DNA of 64,000 nucleotides from Batrachochytrium dendrobatidis JAM81 (Eukaryota; Chytridiomycota; Chytridiomycetes; Rhizophydiales), in contig NW_006281116.1 of assembly GCF_000203795.2 (NCBI RefSeq), positions 17,195-81,194 on the forward strand. The letters are read 5' to 3'. The notes under the pieces are model-generated. The model was not told where the DNA came from, made no database searches, and saw nothing but the letters and a program-made list of their open reading frames with translations. This document shows positions 10,283 through 20,275 of the stretch, one piece after another. Each line of letters begins with the position of its first letter. The stretch's first letter is position 1. A program made the translations under genes and the position numbers.

Positions 10283-11977
10283 ATGCCAAAACGATTCCTC
10301 AATGTTGAATACGCTGGAACCAGAACCAGAATCAACATTACTGGAATCAGTAGACTTGGTGGAGTTCAGGATGTTATCAAGGCAAAGTATGGAGAAATTA
10401 TTCCTACTCCAGCTGTTCTTATTCAGCTATACGACCAGCAAGGCCAGCAAATCACAGACTTAGATGATATACCACCTGAAAAGACTCCGCAATACTACAA
10501 TAAACTGGCTAAAGGTGGCTCTTGTGTTGTTATTGGTTGTTTACCACTACCTCCAAGACAACCTACCCGAACTGACCTAGTTCCAACATCTGCAGCAGCC
10601 TCATCCGCACTACTGGATTTTTGGACTGCTTTCACAAACTACCCTAACCCTCTTAAAGGAAACACTGTTGTCCAACTTCCAGCAAACATATTCATCCTTG
10701 GAAACCATTCAATTGGATCATCCATTTACATCCGTCCTTGTTATCCTAAACTTCTTGAAAAATCACTATCTATTGTGCAATCTGCTGATATACGTCATTT
10801 GATCATCCTTGGAAATCCTGGAATTGGCAAGACATATTTTGGTTACTTTTTGCTGTTGCATCTTGCTCGCTCTGGTGCTACAGTCGTGTATGAGAGTGGA
10901 GCTGATCAAAAAAGATATCTGCTTACTCCCAATGGTGTAATCGAAGGAGGAAAGCATGCTTTTTGGAAAATCTTGGATTCCTCGTCAACATTCTACATTG
11001 TTGATGGCTCGGCACCTGTTGATGTTGATGCCAAGACCATTCTTGTTACTTCACCTTGTTGGGAAATTTGGCATCGGTTTTGCAAGGGGTCCTGTGACAT
11101 TCGGTATATGCCAGTGTGGTCAAAAGAAGAATTGCATTCCTGTCGCTCAATGCTTTTTCCTACAGTTCCACAAGAATTGGTTGAAAGTCTGTATTTGAAG
11201 TGGGGAGGAATTGCTCGTTATGTTCTTAAATATTCATTGGTAAAAGAACAACAGGATTTTCTCGACAAAGCTTTAAACATTTCCAATATCGATTCAGTTG
11301 TCAAGTCTTTTGGTAAATATGGTGAAAACCTAGATGCTTCAAGTTGTTTGATTCATATATCAGTCAAGGATGGCTTCCACAGTGGTCCTTATCAGTTTGC
11401 TTCTGACTATGTGGTTGATGAAATTTACAACCGTGTCTATGCCAGAGACCGAGATCATCTTATCAGATTCGTTTCTGTTACTCGAGAAATTGGTGGAACT
11501 GGTCAACTTAATAGGGCATTATTTGAAAAGCACGCTCATACAGTTATTGTTAAAGGTGGTTCATTCAAGATTCGTGATTTACGTACCAAGCTGGAGTCTA
11601 CACTTCAACTGCCGATGGATCTTAGTACTTTGTTATTCTCCAACAATTCTCAAGTTCAAGACGCAACGAATTGCTATTTCCGTCCCATTAACAATACTTT
11701 TGAATCTGTTGATTCGTTCATCAAGCCAAATCTACTTTTCCAAATGACATGTGCCAAAGATCATCCTTGCAGACAGGCTGGGCTTCGTAATGTTTTGGAA
11801 ATACTTGGTAATCCGCCAAAACCAGAACTGTATTGTGTTGTACCTCCTGATCGTTTTGCCTGTTTTACACACCAAAGCTACCACGGAACAGATGGTCAAG
11901 TGTTGTCACAAAACGATACTATTGCGAGTGTCAAGAAGTTGAATCGATTTGTTTTGACGTTTGAACCATCTCATTAA
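10283..11977 (+). CDS. Crinkler (CRN) family protein, intact
   Basis: Single-exon gene of 564 residues. The start is the first ATG of the frame at 10283; the frame is open further upstream but only with non-ATG codons. Residues 1-90 match the ubiquitin-like CRN header of chytrids (MPKRFLNVEYAG, then LIQLYD, ITDLDDIP). Residues 131-175 hold a linker typical of this family. A P-loop GNPGIGKT lies at about 177-184 and a Walker B-like strand FYIVDG at about 237-242, so the middle is a P-loop NTPase. The C-terminal part is probably the nuclease-like/variable toxin domain, ending in a conserved-type PPDRFACF..Q and VLTFEP segment. Known biology: CRN proteins combine header, NTPase and effector domains and can act in host nuclei. 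No classical signal peptide or LxLFLAK motif is seen, which is usual for chytrid members. Exact target and activity cannot be read from sequence. Confidence 0.85.
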   Translation: MPKRFLNVEYAGTRTRINITGISRLGGVQDVIKAKYGEIIPTPAVLIQLYDQQGQQITDLDDIPPEKTPQYYNKLAKGGSCVVIGCLPLPPRQPTRTDLVPTSAAASSALLDFWTAFTNYPNPLKGNTVVQLPANIFILGNHSIGSSIYIRPCYPKLLEKSLSIVQSADIRHLIILGNPGIGKTYFGYFLLLHLARSGATVVYESGADQKRYLLTPNGVIEGGKHAFWKILDSSSTFYIVDGSAPVDVDAKTILVTSPCWEIWHRFCKGSCDIRYMPVWSKEELHSCRSMLFPTVPQELVESLYLKWGGIARYVLKYSLVKEQQDFLDKALNISNIDSVVKSFGKYGENLDASSCLIHISVKDGFHSGPYQFASDYVVDEIYNRVYARDRDHLIRFVSVTREIGGTGQLNRALFEKHAHTVIVKGGSFKIRDLRTKLESTLQLPMDLSTLLFSNNSQVQDATNCYFRPINNTFESVDSFIKPNLLFQMTCAKDHPCRQAGLRNVLEILGNPPKPELYCVVPPDRFACFTHQSYHGTDGQVLSQNDTIASVKKLNRFVLTFEPSH

Positions 11978-12427
11978 TAAGGTATGTAGACTATAATTAA
12001 TGATTTTTATTGACTGCATAACGCTAATCCTAACTCTGTTTCTCGATCTCGTTCTACACAATACACGGCGTTTGATTTCTTAAAGGTGAATAATATCGTA
12101 TGGGTTCCATCGGACAACAAACCTCGCTTTGTGGAAATGACCACTTTCATTGTCAGGAACTTCCCAATCGTGTAATTTAATCGCTTTGGTTTTGAAACCT
12201 ATAGTTTCTTGTAAATAATTGCATATCCCAAGACTGTTTTTCATCATACAGTTTTGAAACTAATATTTTGATTCAAGAACAAACTGCGTTTTCCTTTTTC
12301 TTTTGCAAATAAAAGTTGTTTTGTTGCTTACAATTATGGTCAATCAATTGACTGCCAAACTGTACAGCAGTTTTGCTGACATTGGATTTGTCCGATCGAT
12401 AGTCTTGGGTTTCAAACTTGAATCAAA
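11978..12427. other. gene-free stretch 3' of CRN
   Basis: AT-rich 3' flank of the CRN gene. A frame beginning near 12303 has a hydrophobic start (VVLLLTIMV) reminiscent of a signal peptide, but it shifts frame relative to the relic downstream. It may be the remnant 5' end of that relic. Confidence 0.35.
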
Positions 12428-12775
12428 CTCCCAGCTGACGAAACACTGCAGGGATTGTTACAAGCACAAAAGCAGCTGTTTCAAGAGATGTTGGTATGAT
12501 ACAAGGAGTACCAGAAAGTATACTCTTACAAAGAATTGTTTGCAACTGAATTGAATCAAATAGCCATACGTGATAAACAGCGGGTTGATTGTGGTTTTAT
12601 TCCCAATCAATGGTATTGACAAAACCAACCAGGGATGAGCCAGAATCAAGAGTTGGAGGCTAGACACAATTATGAATAGAATATGCTAGAGTATCAAAAA
12701 GATGATCAAAAAAAGCGTGAAATTCAACAGATCAGCAATGATGTCCAAATGCATAGTGTAATCAAGCAGATTTGA
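12428..12775 (+). pseudogene. coiled-coil protein relic with only in-frame stops
   Basis: A single frame (frame 2) reads through about 115 codons of well-formed Gln/Glu/Leu-rich coiled-coil sequence (for example LQGLLQAQKQLFQEM, DQKKREIQQISNDVQ) interrupted only by TGA, TGA and TAG codons, ending at a further TGA. No indel is needed, so this is a coding copy silenced by point changes. The hydrophilic, Gln-rich nature and the hydrophobic frame just upstream suggest a member of a secreted coiled-coil family, but it is not obviously the same family as the genes at 676 and 7989. Confidence 0.55.
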
Positions 12776-13113
12776 ATCCATTTTGGCATTGCAAGACACA
12801 CTATCACATTTGGAAGAGTTGATTGGAAATATAAAGACTCGTACTCGATAAACACGGACTTGTCAGTGGTTTGATTTTATACTCTATCATTCTTACAACA
12901 AGATCCAGCTAAACCCAGTCTGATGTGTACATTAACGCTTAGTACTGGTTAAAAAGCTACCCATTGTATCCAATTTGAGGCATCAAGTATGAGTCTGGCA
13001 CAAATAGCTCGTATTTATTATGAATTACAAGCAAAGCTATTGACTATTCTACCCTAATACTTTTGACTTGAATTCCTTTCTGCGAATAATTTATGTTTTG
13101 ACAACTTTGTGTA
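12776..13113. other. gene-free stretch
   Basis: AT-rich DNA with no recognisable gene, RNA or repeat. It may contain the decayed 3' end of the relic at 12428-12775. Confidence 0.4.
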
Positions 13114-13257
13114 GATCGTGAGCATATGATGGCATGTTGATGGTCATCATTATTGACGAGTAAATTACAGCAAATCAAAGATACAAAGGGATGATCCAAT
13201 AAACTAATTGCGTTGTTTATTAAAGAACGGGAAAGTGTCTTTATAAAGTGGGAGAGC
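13114..13257 (+). repeat. 140-bp repeat, copy 2, abutting the gap
   Basis: Direct copy of 9832-9965 and inverted partner of 13604-13735. Its TATA-bearing end (GCGTTGTTTATTAA, then TGTCTTTATAAAGTGG) runs straight into the run of N. Confidence 0.6.
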
Positions 13258-13357
13258 NNNNNNNNNNNNNNNNNNNNNNNNNNNNNNNNNNNNNNNNNNN
13301 NNNNNNNNNNNNNNNNNNNNNNNNNNNNNNNNNNNNNNNNNNNNNNNNNNNNNNNNN
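13258..13357. other. assembly gap of exactly 100 N
   Basis: A round 100-base run of N, the usual placeholder for a scaffold gap of unknown size. It sits just inside an inverted repeat, which is a plausible reason for assembly failure, so the true content between the arms is unknown. Confidence 0.95.
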
Positions 13358-13603
13358 CTGGTGATCACAACTGGTGATCACGGCCCAGATACATGTTAGA
13401 TATTGGTAATATGTGATCTTTGTAATGAGACTTGGACTGCTGAGATGCGCAGTCTGTTGACATGCATTGTGTATGTGGATACTTGTGTGAGCTTCTATGT
13501 TTGGTACATAAGCGTAGTCACCACTGATGGAAGAACTGTAGTAACCAGGAATCCTCAACAATGATGTTTGAGCTATGTCCCTCATATCTTAGTATTCTTC
13601 CAC
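13358..13603. other. sequence between inverted repeat arms
   Basis: Starts with a tandem CTGGTGATCACAA / CTGGTGATCAC directly at the gap edge. The rest has no clear frame of its own. Any gene lying between the arms would be partly hidden in the gap. Confidence 0.5.
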
Positions 13604-13735
13604 TACTATCTCACTTTATAAAAGACACGAGCTTGGATTAATAAACAACGCAATTCATACATTGGTTCATTCCTTCATTGTCATCTTTAACCTACTGCAA
13701 CAATCTTCCCAGTTAACTACTATCAGTATGGTATC
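13604..13735 (-). repeat. 140-bp repeat, copy 3, inverted
   Basis: Reverse complement of the repeat at 9832-9965 and 13114-13257: CACTTTATAAAAGACAC, TTAATAAACAACGCAATTC and the CTGCAAC segment appear in mirrored order. With copy 2 it forms inverted arms around the gap. Confidence 0.6.
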
Positions 13736-14133
13736 TAACGTCCACAAGCTACAATACATACTTTTGTAATAAACAACCAGCTTTATTACTACACCTGTCG
13801 AGTCTCTAGTTTCACAATAGTCTTTGATTTCCAACATGAATACCGCTACATTCAAAAATGCACAACACGCTTGATATGGAACAAAAACAGCACTATTGTT
13901 CACGTTGCTACAAGTATATTGGGATCATCATTGTATCACACACTGCTGGTAGCTGTAAATCGGACGACAAAAACACAAACAGTGATGTTGAACATGATGA
14001 GTAAACCTAGTTGTATTGGTTGCTGTTGCACAAAAACAGCTGTTTTAACAGTACATTTTGAATATCGTAATGTTGATCAATCACAAATATATGGGTTTTG
14101 ATGGGTCCAGTAGATCAATTCAGTGTATAGTAG
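13736..14133. other. gene-free stretch
   Basis: No gene recognised on either strand; only short composition-driven frames. Confidence 0.4.
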
Positions 14134-14402
14134 TGATTAGTGCAATATGATCAATTCAAGCATGCCATGTCGTGTCGTGTCATTGTATTGGTAATGAATG
14201 ATGTTATTGAATGGATGAGATTGAATGCAAGATAAATAAGTAAACCATCATGCAATACACGCTGGATTGTAGCATATCTTACTCGAGACTGTTGATGGTC
14301 CACTTTGAGCTGTAGCAATGTGTCGGGTCTGGTTCAAGAGTTTGTTGTTCAGCACCAGAATCTTGAGCAACTGCACCATGCTCAGATTGTAACAATCATT
14401 GA
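14134..14402 (+). repeat. solo copy of the cassette flank repeat
   Basis: Aligns in reverse complement to 8592-8853, including the terminal GATTAGTGCAATATGATCA and the CAGCGTGTATTGCATG-like segment (here inverted, near 14251-14268). Its first 90 bases also resemble the left arm at 7568-7640. No secreted gene is attached to it, so it may be a flank left behind after loss, or a solo end. Confidence 0.6.
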
Positions 14403-14706
14403 AATACAACATTGTAGAACTAACCGAATCAAACCACTGCATTACCAGTTGATCCGAGATGCATCATATGGTCAATTTTTACCAGACTGAACAACATCCA
14501 AGTAGTGTTGCTTGAATCCAGTTTTGTAAAACTGATATTTCCAAACTATATTTGCTGCAACCCAAGTGTTTTTGATGTTCAATCTCAAGTCGAGTCTTGT
14601 GAATTGGACTGGATTGTTGTTGCATTCAAATCGGGATTGGAATCAGGATCAGGTCGATAAAACAGTCAAATACACAATATCGACACAAACCATAGCAGGT
14701 TGTTGT

Positions 14707-15121
14707 TCACATCCACTGACACCAATCATGACAATATTGTGTAGTTGTCAGTCTGTCGACTGGAATTTCTATTCCGATTTGTATGTTGCCAGAATAGACT
14801 TTTGAATACAAAACATTAGGGATTGTGTCAATGTCTTTGATGTCGATGTTCATGATGGTTTGATCCAAATGAATGGTTTTGATTGAATGTTGGACACACA
14901 ACAGTTGTGTTCATCATACAAGTGTATTGACTGGACAAGGTTCACAAGAATGGTTTGTAAAGTGAGTTGATGTCCACTGCAGTGTCTAGTGTTGATGATA
15001 CAGAGTTTGACCAGGCATATCACTGTTGTATTTGATGAGTGGATCAGTTCCAGTGGTTTGATCTAGTCCAAGAACAGCAATGGAGTTCCAAGAGTTGTAG
15101 CTGGTTTCCATCCTATCCACT
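14707..15121 (-). pseudogene. relic of unknown structural-type protein, minus copy
   Basis: On the minus strand, reading from 15121 downward, a broken frame contains METSYNSWNSIAVLGL and later HLDQTIMNIDIKDIDTIPNV. The first segment is homologous in layout to the plus-strand ETNYNSWDPITVI at about 15142-15180. The two copies are head to head around 15126. Stops interrupt the frame. I do not recognise the family. Confidence 0.4.
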
Positions 15122-15173
15122 ACAGAATAGAGAGTGGATGGAATAGAGACCAACTACAACTCCTGGGATCCCA
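15081..15173. repeat. imperfect 40-bp palindrome at a head-to-head duplication
   Basis: Left arm 15081-15121 and right arm 15132-15173 are reverse complements with several mismatches, separated by about ten bases. Each arm begins a diverging copy of the same coding relic, so this is the centre of an old inverted duplication rather than a terminator. Confidence 0.6.
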
Positions 15174-15590
15174 TTACCGTTATTAGAAACAATGCGACTA
15201 TTGAGATCAACCCATTCAACTCACTCATCAAATCAAACAATAATACTGGGCAAGATGTCGTCAAAAGCATTACAGTAACAAGACTCGATAGCTTGTTATC
15301 AAACACTCTGCTGGATGTTGAGACTCTTTCAAACTACTGGCACTAGAACAAACCATCCCAAAACACAATTGTATGTGGAAATGAAAAGACTTTACAGCAG
15401 ACTCGGCAAAGTACGAATATCACACAACTTCCATTGGAGATGGTGTTGCTTTGCATACTACAGCAGGAATTACATTCACACTTGAAAGTAATGTTGATAC
15501 ATTAAACATATTCTTTACAACTTCAACTGAATACTTCAAGACCAAGAAGATTATTACCAATCTGAAGCAAGGCTAGTGTTTTCCCTTGTA
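15122..15590 (+). pseudogene. relic of unknown structural-type protein, plus copy
   Basis: Frame at 15134-15346 reads ETNYNSWDPITVI and then ITVTRLDSLLSNTLLD. After a stop and frame change, GDGVALHTTAGITFTLES appears (about 15440-15490). The Asn/Thr/Ser-rich beta-like texture resembles structural or capsid-like proteins of mobile elements, but this is an impression, not a match. Non-functional as it stands. Confidence 0.35.
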
Positions 15591-15794
15591 CGCTTGAAAC
15601 AGCAACTCAAGTGGAGAGTCATCTCGAGTTTATTGGAGCTTCGGACAATGTTCTTGGTCTTGATCCAAAGTCTTGTCGTTTATTGAAAGCAAGACTCGAA
15701 TGATCTGCCTGTTCGTCATTCTGTAAATGGACAACCATTTGACTTGTAAAGATGTATCAAGAGGATACACAGTGCCAACCAACAGAAATGACTT

Positions 15795-16520
15795 GTGGAG
15801 ATATTGGACATATGGATGTGTGCAGTGATTGACCAAGTTTATGGATATCTCGCTTTGAACAATCTGATCTATGAATGTGTGACTTGTTATGTTACCTATT
15901 TGGTTTGGCAACCTGTCAGAGATACTCTGCGTATCAGCCATTCCATTTACAACGATCTGTGTTCTCCTAGTCGTATTCAGGCAATCTATTTGTTCAACTT
16001 GTTTTACAAGACCATCAAACTGAACAGCAGGAATTAGACTCCAGTTCAACAGACTCTGACAGTAATGATTCAAGCACAATCAAGTATAATCTGAGTGTGG
16101 ATTCACTTTGTTCTGGTACTGTGATTGGATTTGGAGCAACTGGTCAAGTCATTCGACTCAATGACTGCAACATTGTTGTCAAACATTGTGATTCCTACAA
16201 CAATCTTGATGTATTCAAAATGCTAATCAAATATCAATTTACGAAAAGCTCGCCAAACTCAATCTACAATATGTTGCACGCTATTATGGAGAATGTGAGT
16301 ATTACGAACAGTATTTCACTTGATTGGTTTGGACTTTATTCCTGGAAAACACTGTGACTGGAGAACAGACAATGAGTTGAATTGGATTATTCGACACTTG
16401 TAATCGGTTGGTGTGATTCATGAGGACTTGAGACCAGGAAACATGCTTTTAACTGGTCAAGGGAATATCAAATTGATCGACTTTGGCAAGACACAGATCA
16501 AGACTTGCGTCACGAATTGA
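15795..16520 (+). pseudogene. nuclease-like plus protein kinase domain relic (CRN-type C-terminus)
   Basis: An upstream frame (about 15825-16037) carries VYGYLALNNLIYECVT, which resembles the segment before the kinase in CRN-type nuclease-kinase fusions. From 16097 a kinase begins with glycine-rich loop IGFGATGQV and a Lys-bearing NIVVKHCD strand. After a frame change comes YEKLAKLNLQYVARYYGE, and after another [13 protein letters not shown] (HxDxxxxN catalytic loop) and KLIDFGKTQ (DFG). Stops and at least two frame changes show it is dead. Assignment of the kinase fold is good; assignment to the CRN class is inference from arrangement and neighbourhood. Confidence 0.6.
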
Positions 16521-17690
16521 TGGTTTATCGACCAAGCAGAATCCAAGACTTGTCCAGTAAAAACACAACCATACTGACCTTTTATCGACTACTCATTGAC
16601 TACTCACAAAATCAAATATTTGCAAATCTGATGTTCAAGTCTTTCAATTTCTGTAAATGTTCAAGCATATTCAAGAGTTTAAACATTCCATGAGATTGTC
16701 GACTAGAATGTGTTTATTGTTAAACTAATAAAAACGCAAATGCAACTCGTTTGTTTGCTAATTGACAATCTGCTTTTATAGTTGTTTGTGAACTCATGAG
16801 ACACAAATACAAACCGACTTTGGTATCAGGCTTAATTAAAAGTGTCATTAAGCATCAATCGCATGGCCAGTTCCATTCAAAGATTGACACTGGACATTGG
16901 TTAGACTTGACATTTGCATACATGAGTTCAAGACACATGATGCTTGAATATCAGTGGTGATATTTGACAAAAATGGTCATTTTCAATTCTAAACCAAAAT
17001 GGTTCATTTCAGTATTGAGAATACTTGGAATCTTACAATAAACATTCAAGCATGATCTTGTACCAAACACCACTGATCATCCGTTGGTTTAAACGCAACT
17101 CAACAACAACAGGGATACTTTACTGGATAGACCATCAAGTGACAAACACCAATATTTCAAAAAGCCTATTTTCTAACAAAACATTGCAAATACTTTGAAA
17201 TGGAATCAATACAAACTAGACATATTTGTGAATCTATATCGAGTTTATTTGGTGCAACTATTGTTAACACGATAGTGTTAAATCAAAGAAGCCATCTCTT
17301 TTATAGAAAGAGATTGGGTTGCAGTAATTTGGGAACTTTTGAGAACTTGGAGGTTATGTGGTTCACAGAGAGGGGCTACATAGTGGCGATGATCTTGGCG
17401 CAATTGGATCCTATCTGGGTGTAATCGTAACATCAATTTCAAGACCACATTCATATATGATCCAATTGTACTACAAACCTGATCTCTGGTAATTCCACAA
17501 TTGTTAAGCCATGTCAAGGTCCTAAACCACTGCAACTCAGTCACTCCTCGTCTCAGTTTCTCGTTGGGTCTCACTCATCCGTCGGCACTCATCTCGGCCT
17601 ACAACATCAAAGAATACCAGGTATACAAATATAATATTAAATAATTGCAGCTAGTAACCTCGATACGATACATTCACCTATAATAAATAG
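16521..17690. other. gene-free stretch
   Basis: No gene recognised. A perfect short hairpin ATCTCTTT-TATAG-AAAGAGAT lies near 17290-17312. Frames at 17200-17424 (+) and 17278-17574 (-) have no domain. Confidence 0.4.
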
Positions 17691-17699
17691 TCTTATATA

Positions 17700-17910
17700 A
17701 AATGATTGATGCTAGTTTACTGGAAAACACTGTTTTTAAACCTTTTATTTGGCTGATATTTCTCCTGATGACTGACATGAAAACAATAGTTGTATTTCCA
17801 AAACTGCAATCATTGTTCTTGAACTAGAACGCGAGTGTATCAGATATATTGAATACAGGAGTCGTATAGAGTTCAAGAATGGTTGAATCTGAATTGAAAT
17901 GAATAATGGT
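17700..17910. mobile_element. fragment of the GTATTCACG MITE family
   Basis: Only internal sequence of the MITE family seen in the core block is recognisable: GACTGACATGAAAACAAT, then GTTGTATTTCC and CTTGAACTAGAACGCGAG. Terminal repeats are not visible, so this is a truncated or eroded copy. It marks the boundary between the effector compartment and the first core gene. Confidence 0.5.
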
Positions 17911-18103
17911 AAAATAGTGCTTGTTTTTTGACAAGAATTCTTGAATAACCCACTCGGTAAGTTTGTGTAGAAACGCACTACTTTCAGTAATCAGTCTAGT
18001 CACGACTGCATAAAAGTGATGTTTAATCACGAGATGTCATGCTTTTGGTGACAAGACTCGGTTTACTGCAACTTTGATCAGGCTATTCAACAGACTACTT
18101 TAC

Positions 18104-20065
18104 ATGTCGTCATCTGTAGCCGATGTTGCTATTTCCAAGCTTATTCCTGATAATATCTCGATTCTGCAGTCGATTCCAGATGTTCTCTATCCGTGGCAAA
18201 GCGAATATCAGGTATGCTCAGGTTTAACTTCAGCCAATCAATATCTGATAACATGATGCTCTATACTATGCAATGCTTATCGTTATGCTGTGTATACTCA
18301 CCCTCGACTTCGCTTGAACGGTTTTTGGGTTATGCTTTATTGTAATGTATTTAGCGTCAGTACACTTGGAAAACAGCCATGCTATCAGCATTGCATTCAG
18401 ATAAGCACCTTGGCTCAAACCAGCATGTCGCATATGAAACAGCTTCATCAACATCGCAGGTAAAGTGTACATCCTATTGGGATAATTAATGAAGTCAATT
18501 CCGTGCTGGATTAATCAGTATTTTATGTTTATAGCCTTTAAAGACATTGGATACAGATTTACGAGTCAAACTCGATATGCCGAGTTCTGCGCCAGTTGTT
18601 CAAACGGAACCTAGTCCTGTTACGCATACAGTCAAGTTTGTAAACGAAACATGTTCAACAAAGTCAGTTCCAGAATCAGCACATCAAGTCTTGAGCCAAC
18701 AATGTGATACGCCTGCAAATACCACATCAGAAGCGACAAGCAGTGTAGTTTCACAAGATTTGACTCGGCATGTACAGTCTGATCAATGTAGCACAGGAGA
18801 TAAAGCTTTGGCGTCAACAGGACAAGCAAAGGATGATAAAAAGCCATATTTGATTATTGATCGGCCAACATTATCTCGCATGGATCATACTGAAGACAAA
18901 CACCATAAAACTAAATCTACGATTCAAACTAATATGCTTAAACCATCGAATTTAGCAACAGATTCAAGAGATAATCTGAAGCATTCATCGACATCTCTTC
19001 AATTGCAAAAGGGAAGCAAATCAAACGCCGAACCGATTCTAATGCCGTTTGGTTATGGGAATACCAATCCTGTTGTTCAAAATAACATGTACAAAACTTT
19101 TAATGTCCGCGCACCAAGCCAACAGGTATGCTGTTTTTATTCATTTCCATGTGTTGGTATGTAACATTGACATTTTCAATTTAAACTAGGTATATCCAAA
19201 TACATTTGAACGAGGTGATCGTATCAAGACATTTGAAAACACGATCATCAGTCCTGTAGATGCCGAGACAAGTCGCCCACGTATACCTAATCCAACCGAG
19301 GCTTTACAGCAATATTTAAAGGCAAAAAGTCAAGTTGCAAAACTTCAAGCCATGTATCATTCCGAGTATCGCAGTAAATTTCTTGATTGGACACACCCGC
19401 TTGAGGAGAGTCTAGTAACAAGTAATGATAGATCAGACACACTAGCATCACCTCTTTCTCCTGTTTTAAAAGCATGCATAGATTCACCTACAGATAAACG
19501 TAATAAGAGCTTATTGGATACAGCCAAAACAGGCATTTCCACACCATATAAAGGCTATGCAGCTGGTCTTCCATCCACTCCTGATACCTGTGCAGCCTTT
19601 ACCAAACGACAAAGATCGATATTTTTTGATGCTAGTCAAAATGTGCCAACTCCTGTTGCTACAAACAGAAAAGCGCACAGACTACCAGCTGATCGAGGAC
19701 ATGCTACGCGGTCCTTTTTTGTAGAAGCAGATCCCAGAGTTAAAGATCTCCGACTACGCAAGCCTGCCGATACCAGTGGACATTGCTCTGTAACTCAAAC
19801 GACAGCTCGACAGACCCATACAGGCTCGTTACATTCTAACAACACCAATCAGACACCGTTGACGAGTATGTCTTTATCTATTCTGCCAACCCAAAGACGA
19901 CCTACTGTAAAGCATGGTGTTTCGATTCTTGACCAGATTGCAGGAGTAAAGTCAGCAGGAATATCGGACGCAGAAGCGCTTTCTTACAAAGAAAGACGGC
20001 ATTATACTTTTGGACCAGATGCGTTACAATCTCAAATTGACGCCGAGGTAGCACTACAAAAGTAA
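18104..20065 (+). CDS. MDM1-like centriole/microtubule-associated protein
   Basis: Four exons (18104-18211, 18361-18459, 18535-19125, 19190-20065), all phase 0, giving 554 residues. The protein is mostly disordered and Ser/Thr/Pro-rich. Two short motifs are typical of the MDM1 family of microtubule and centriole proteins: WQSEYQ-YTWK at the exon 1/2 junction and SEYRSKFLDW in exon 4. Known MDM1 binds microtubules and limits centriole duplication; a basal-body role in zoospores would fit but is inferred. A STOP/SAXO-type microtubule stabiliser is an alternative. Start chosen as the first ATG of exon 1 (MSSSVADVAISK). First gene of the conserved block, transcribed away from the effector region and convergent with RNASEH2C. 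Confidence 0.55.
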
Positions 20066-20275
20066 TGGATGCTTTATTACTGATTATGCAACTTTGAAAA
20101 TAGGAACATTGCACTCTATACTTTTATTTTGGTGGTGCCAGAGTTGATTAGGAATCCGATGTTTTTGGACTATTTTACCCATTATAAATAAACAAGAGAG
20201 TTTGGATAGTAATGATGATCTATTTGATTGTAGACCAAGTTTATACTGATAGTCCATGAAATAGTTGGAATATAT

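Noticed and set aside
8482..14490. Related short frames at 8482-8670 (-) and 14305-14490 (+) sharing LV.EFV....NL
   Set aside because: They are the same DNA repeat read in corresponding frames; the first overlaps the secreted gene antisense. No independent evidence of coding.
17540..17630. Possible exon ending in CAG|GTATAC upstream of the MDM1-like gene
   Set aside because: The frame has no start codon and no continuation that joins to 18104; probably chance.
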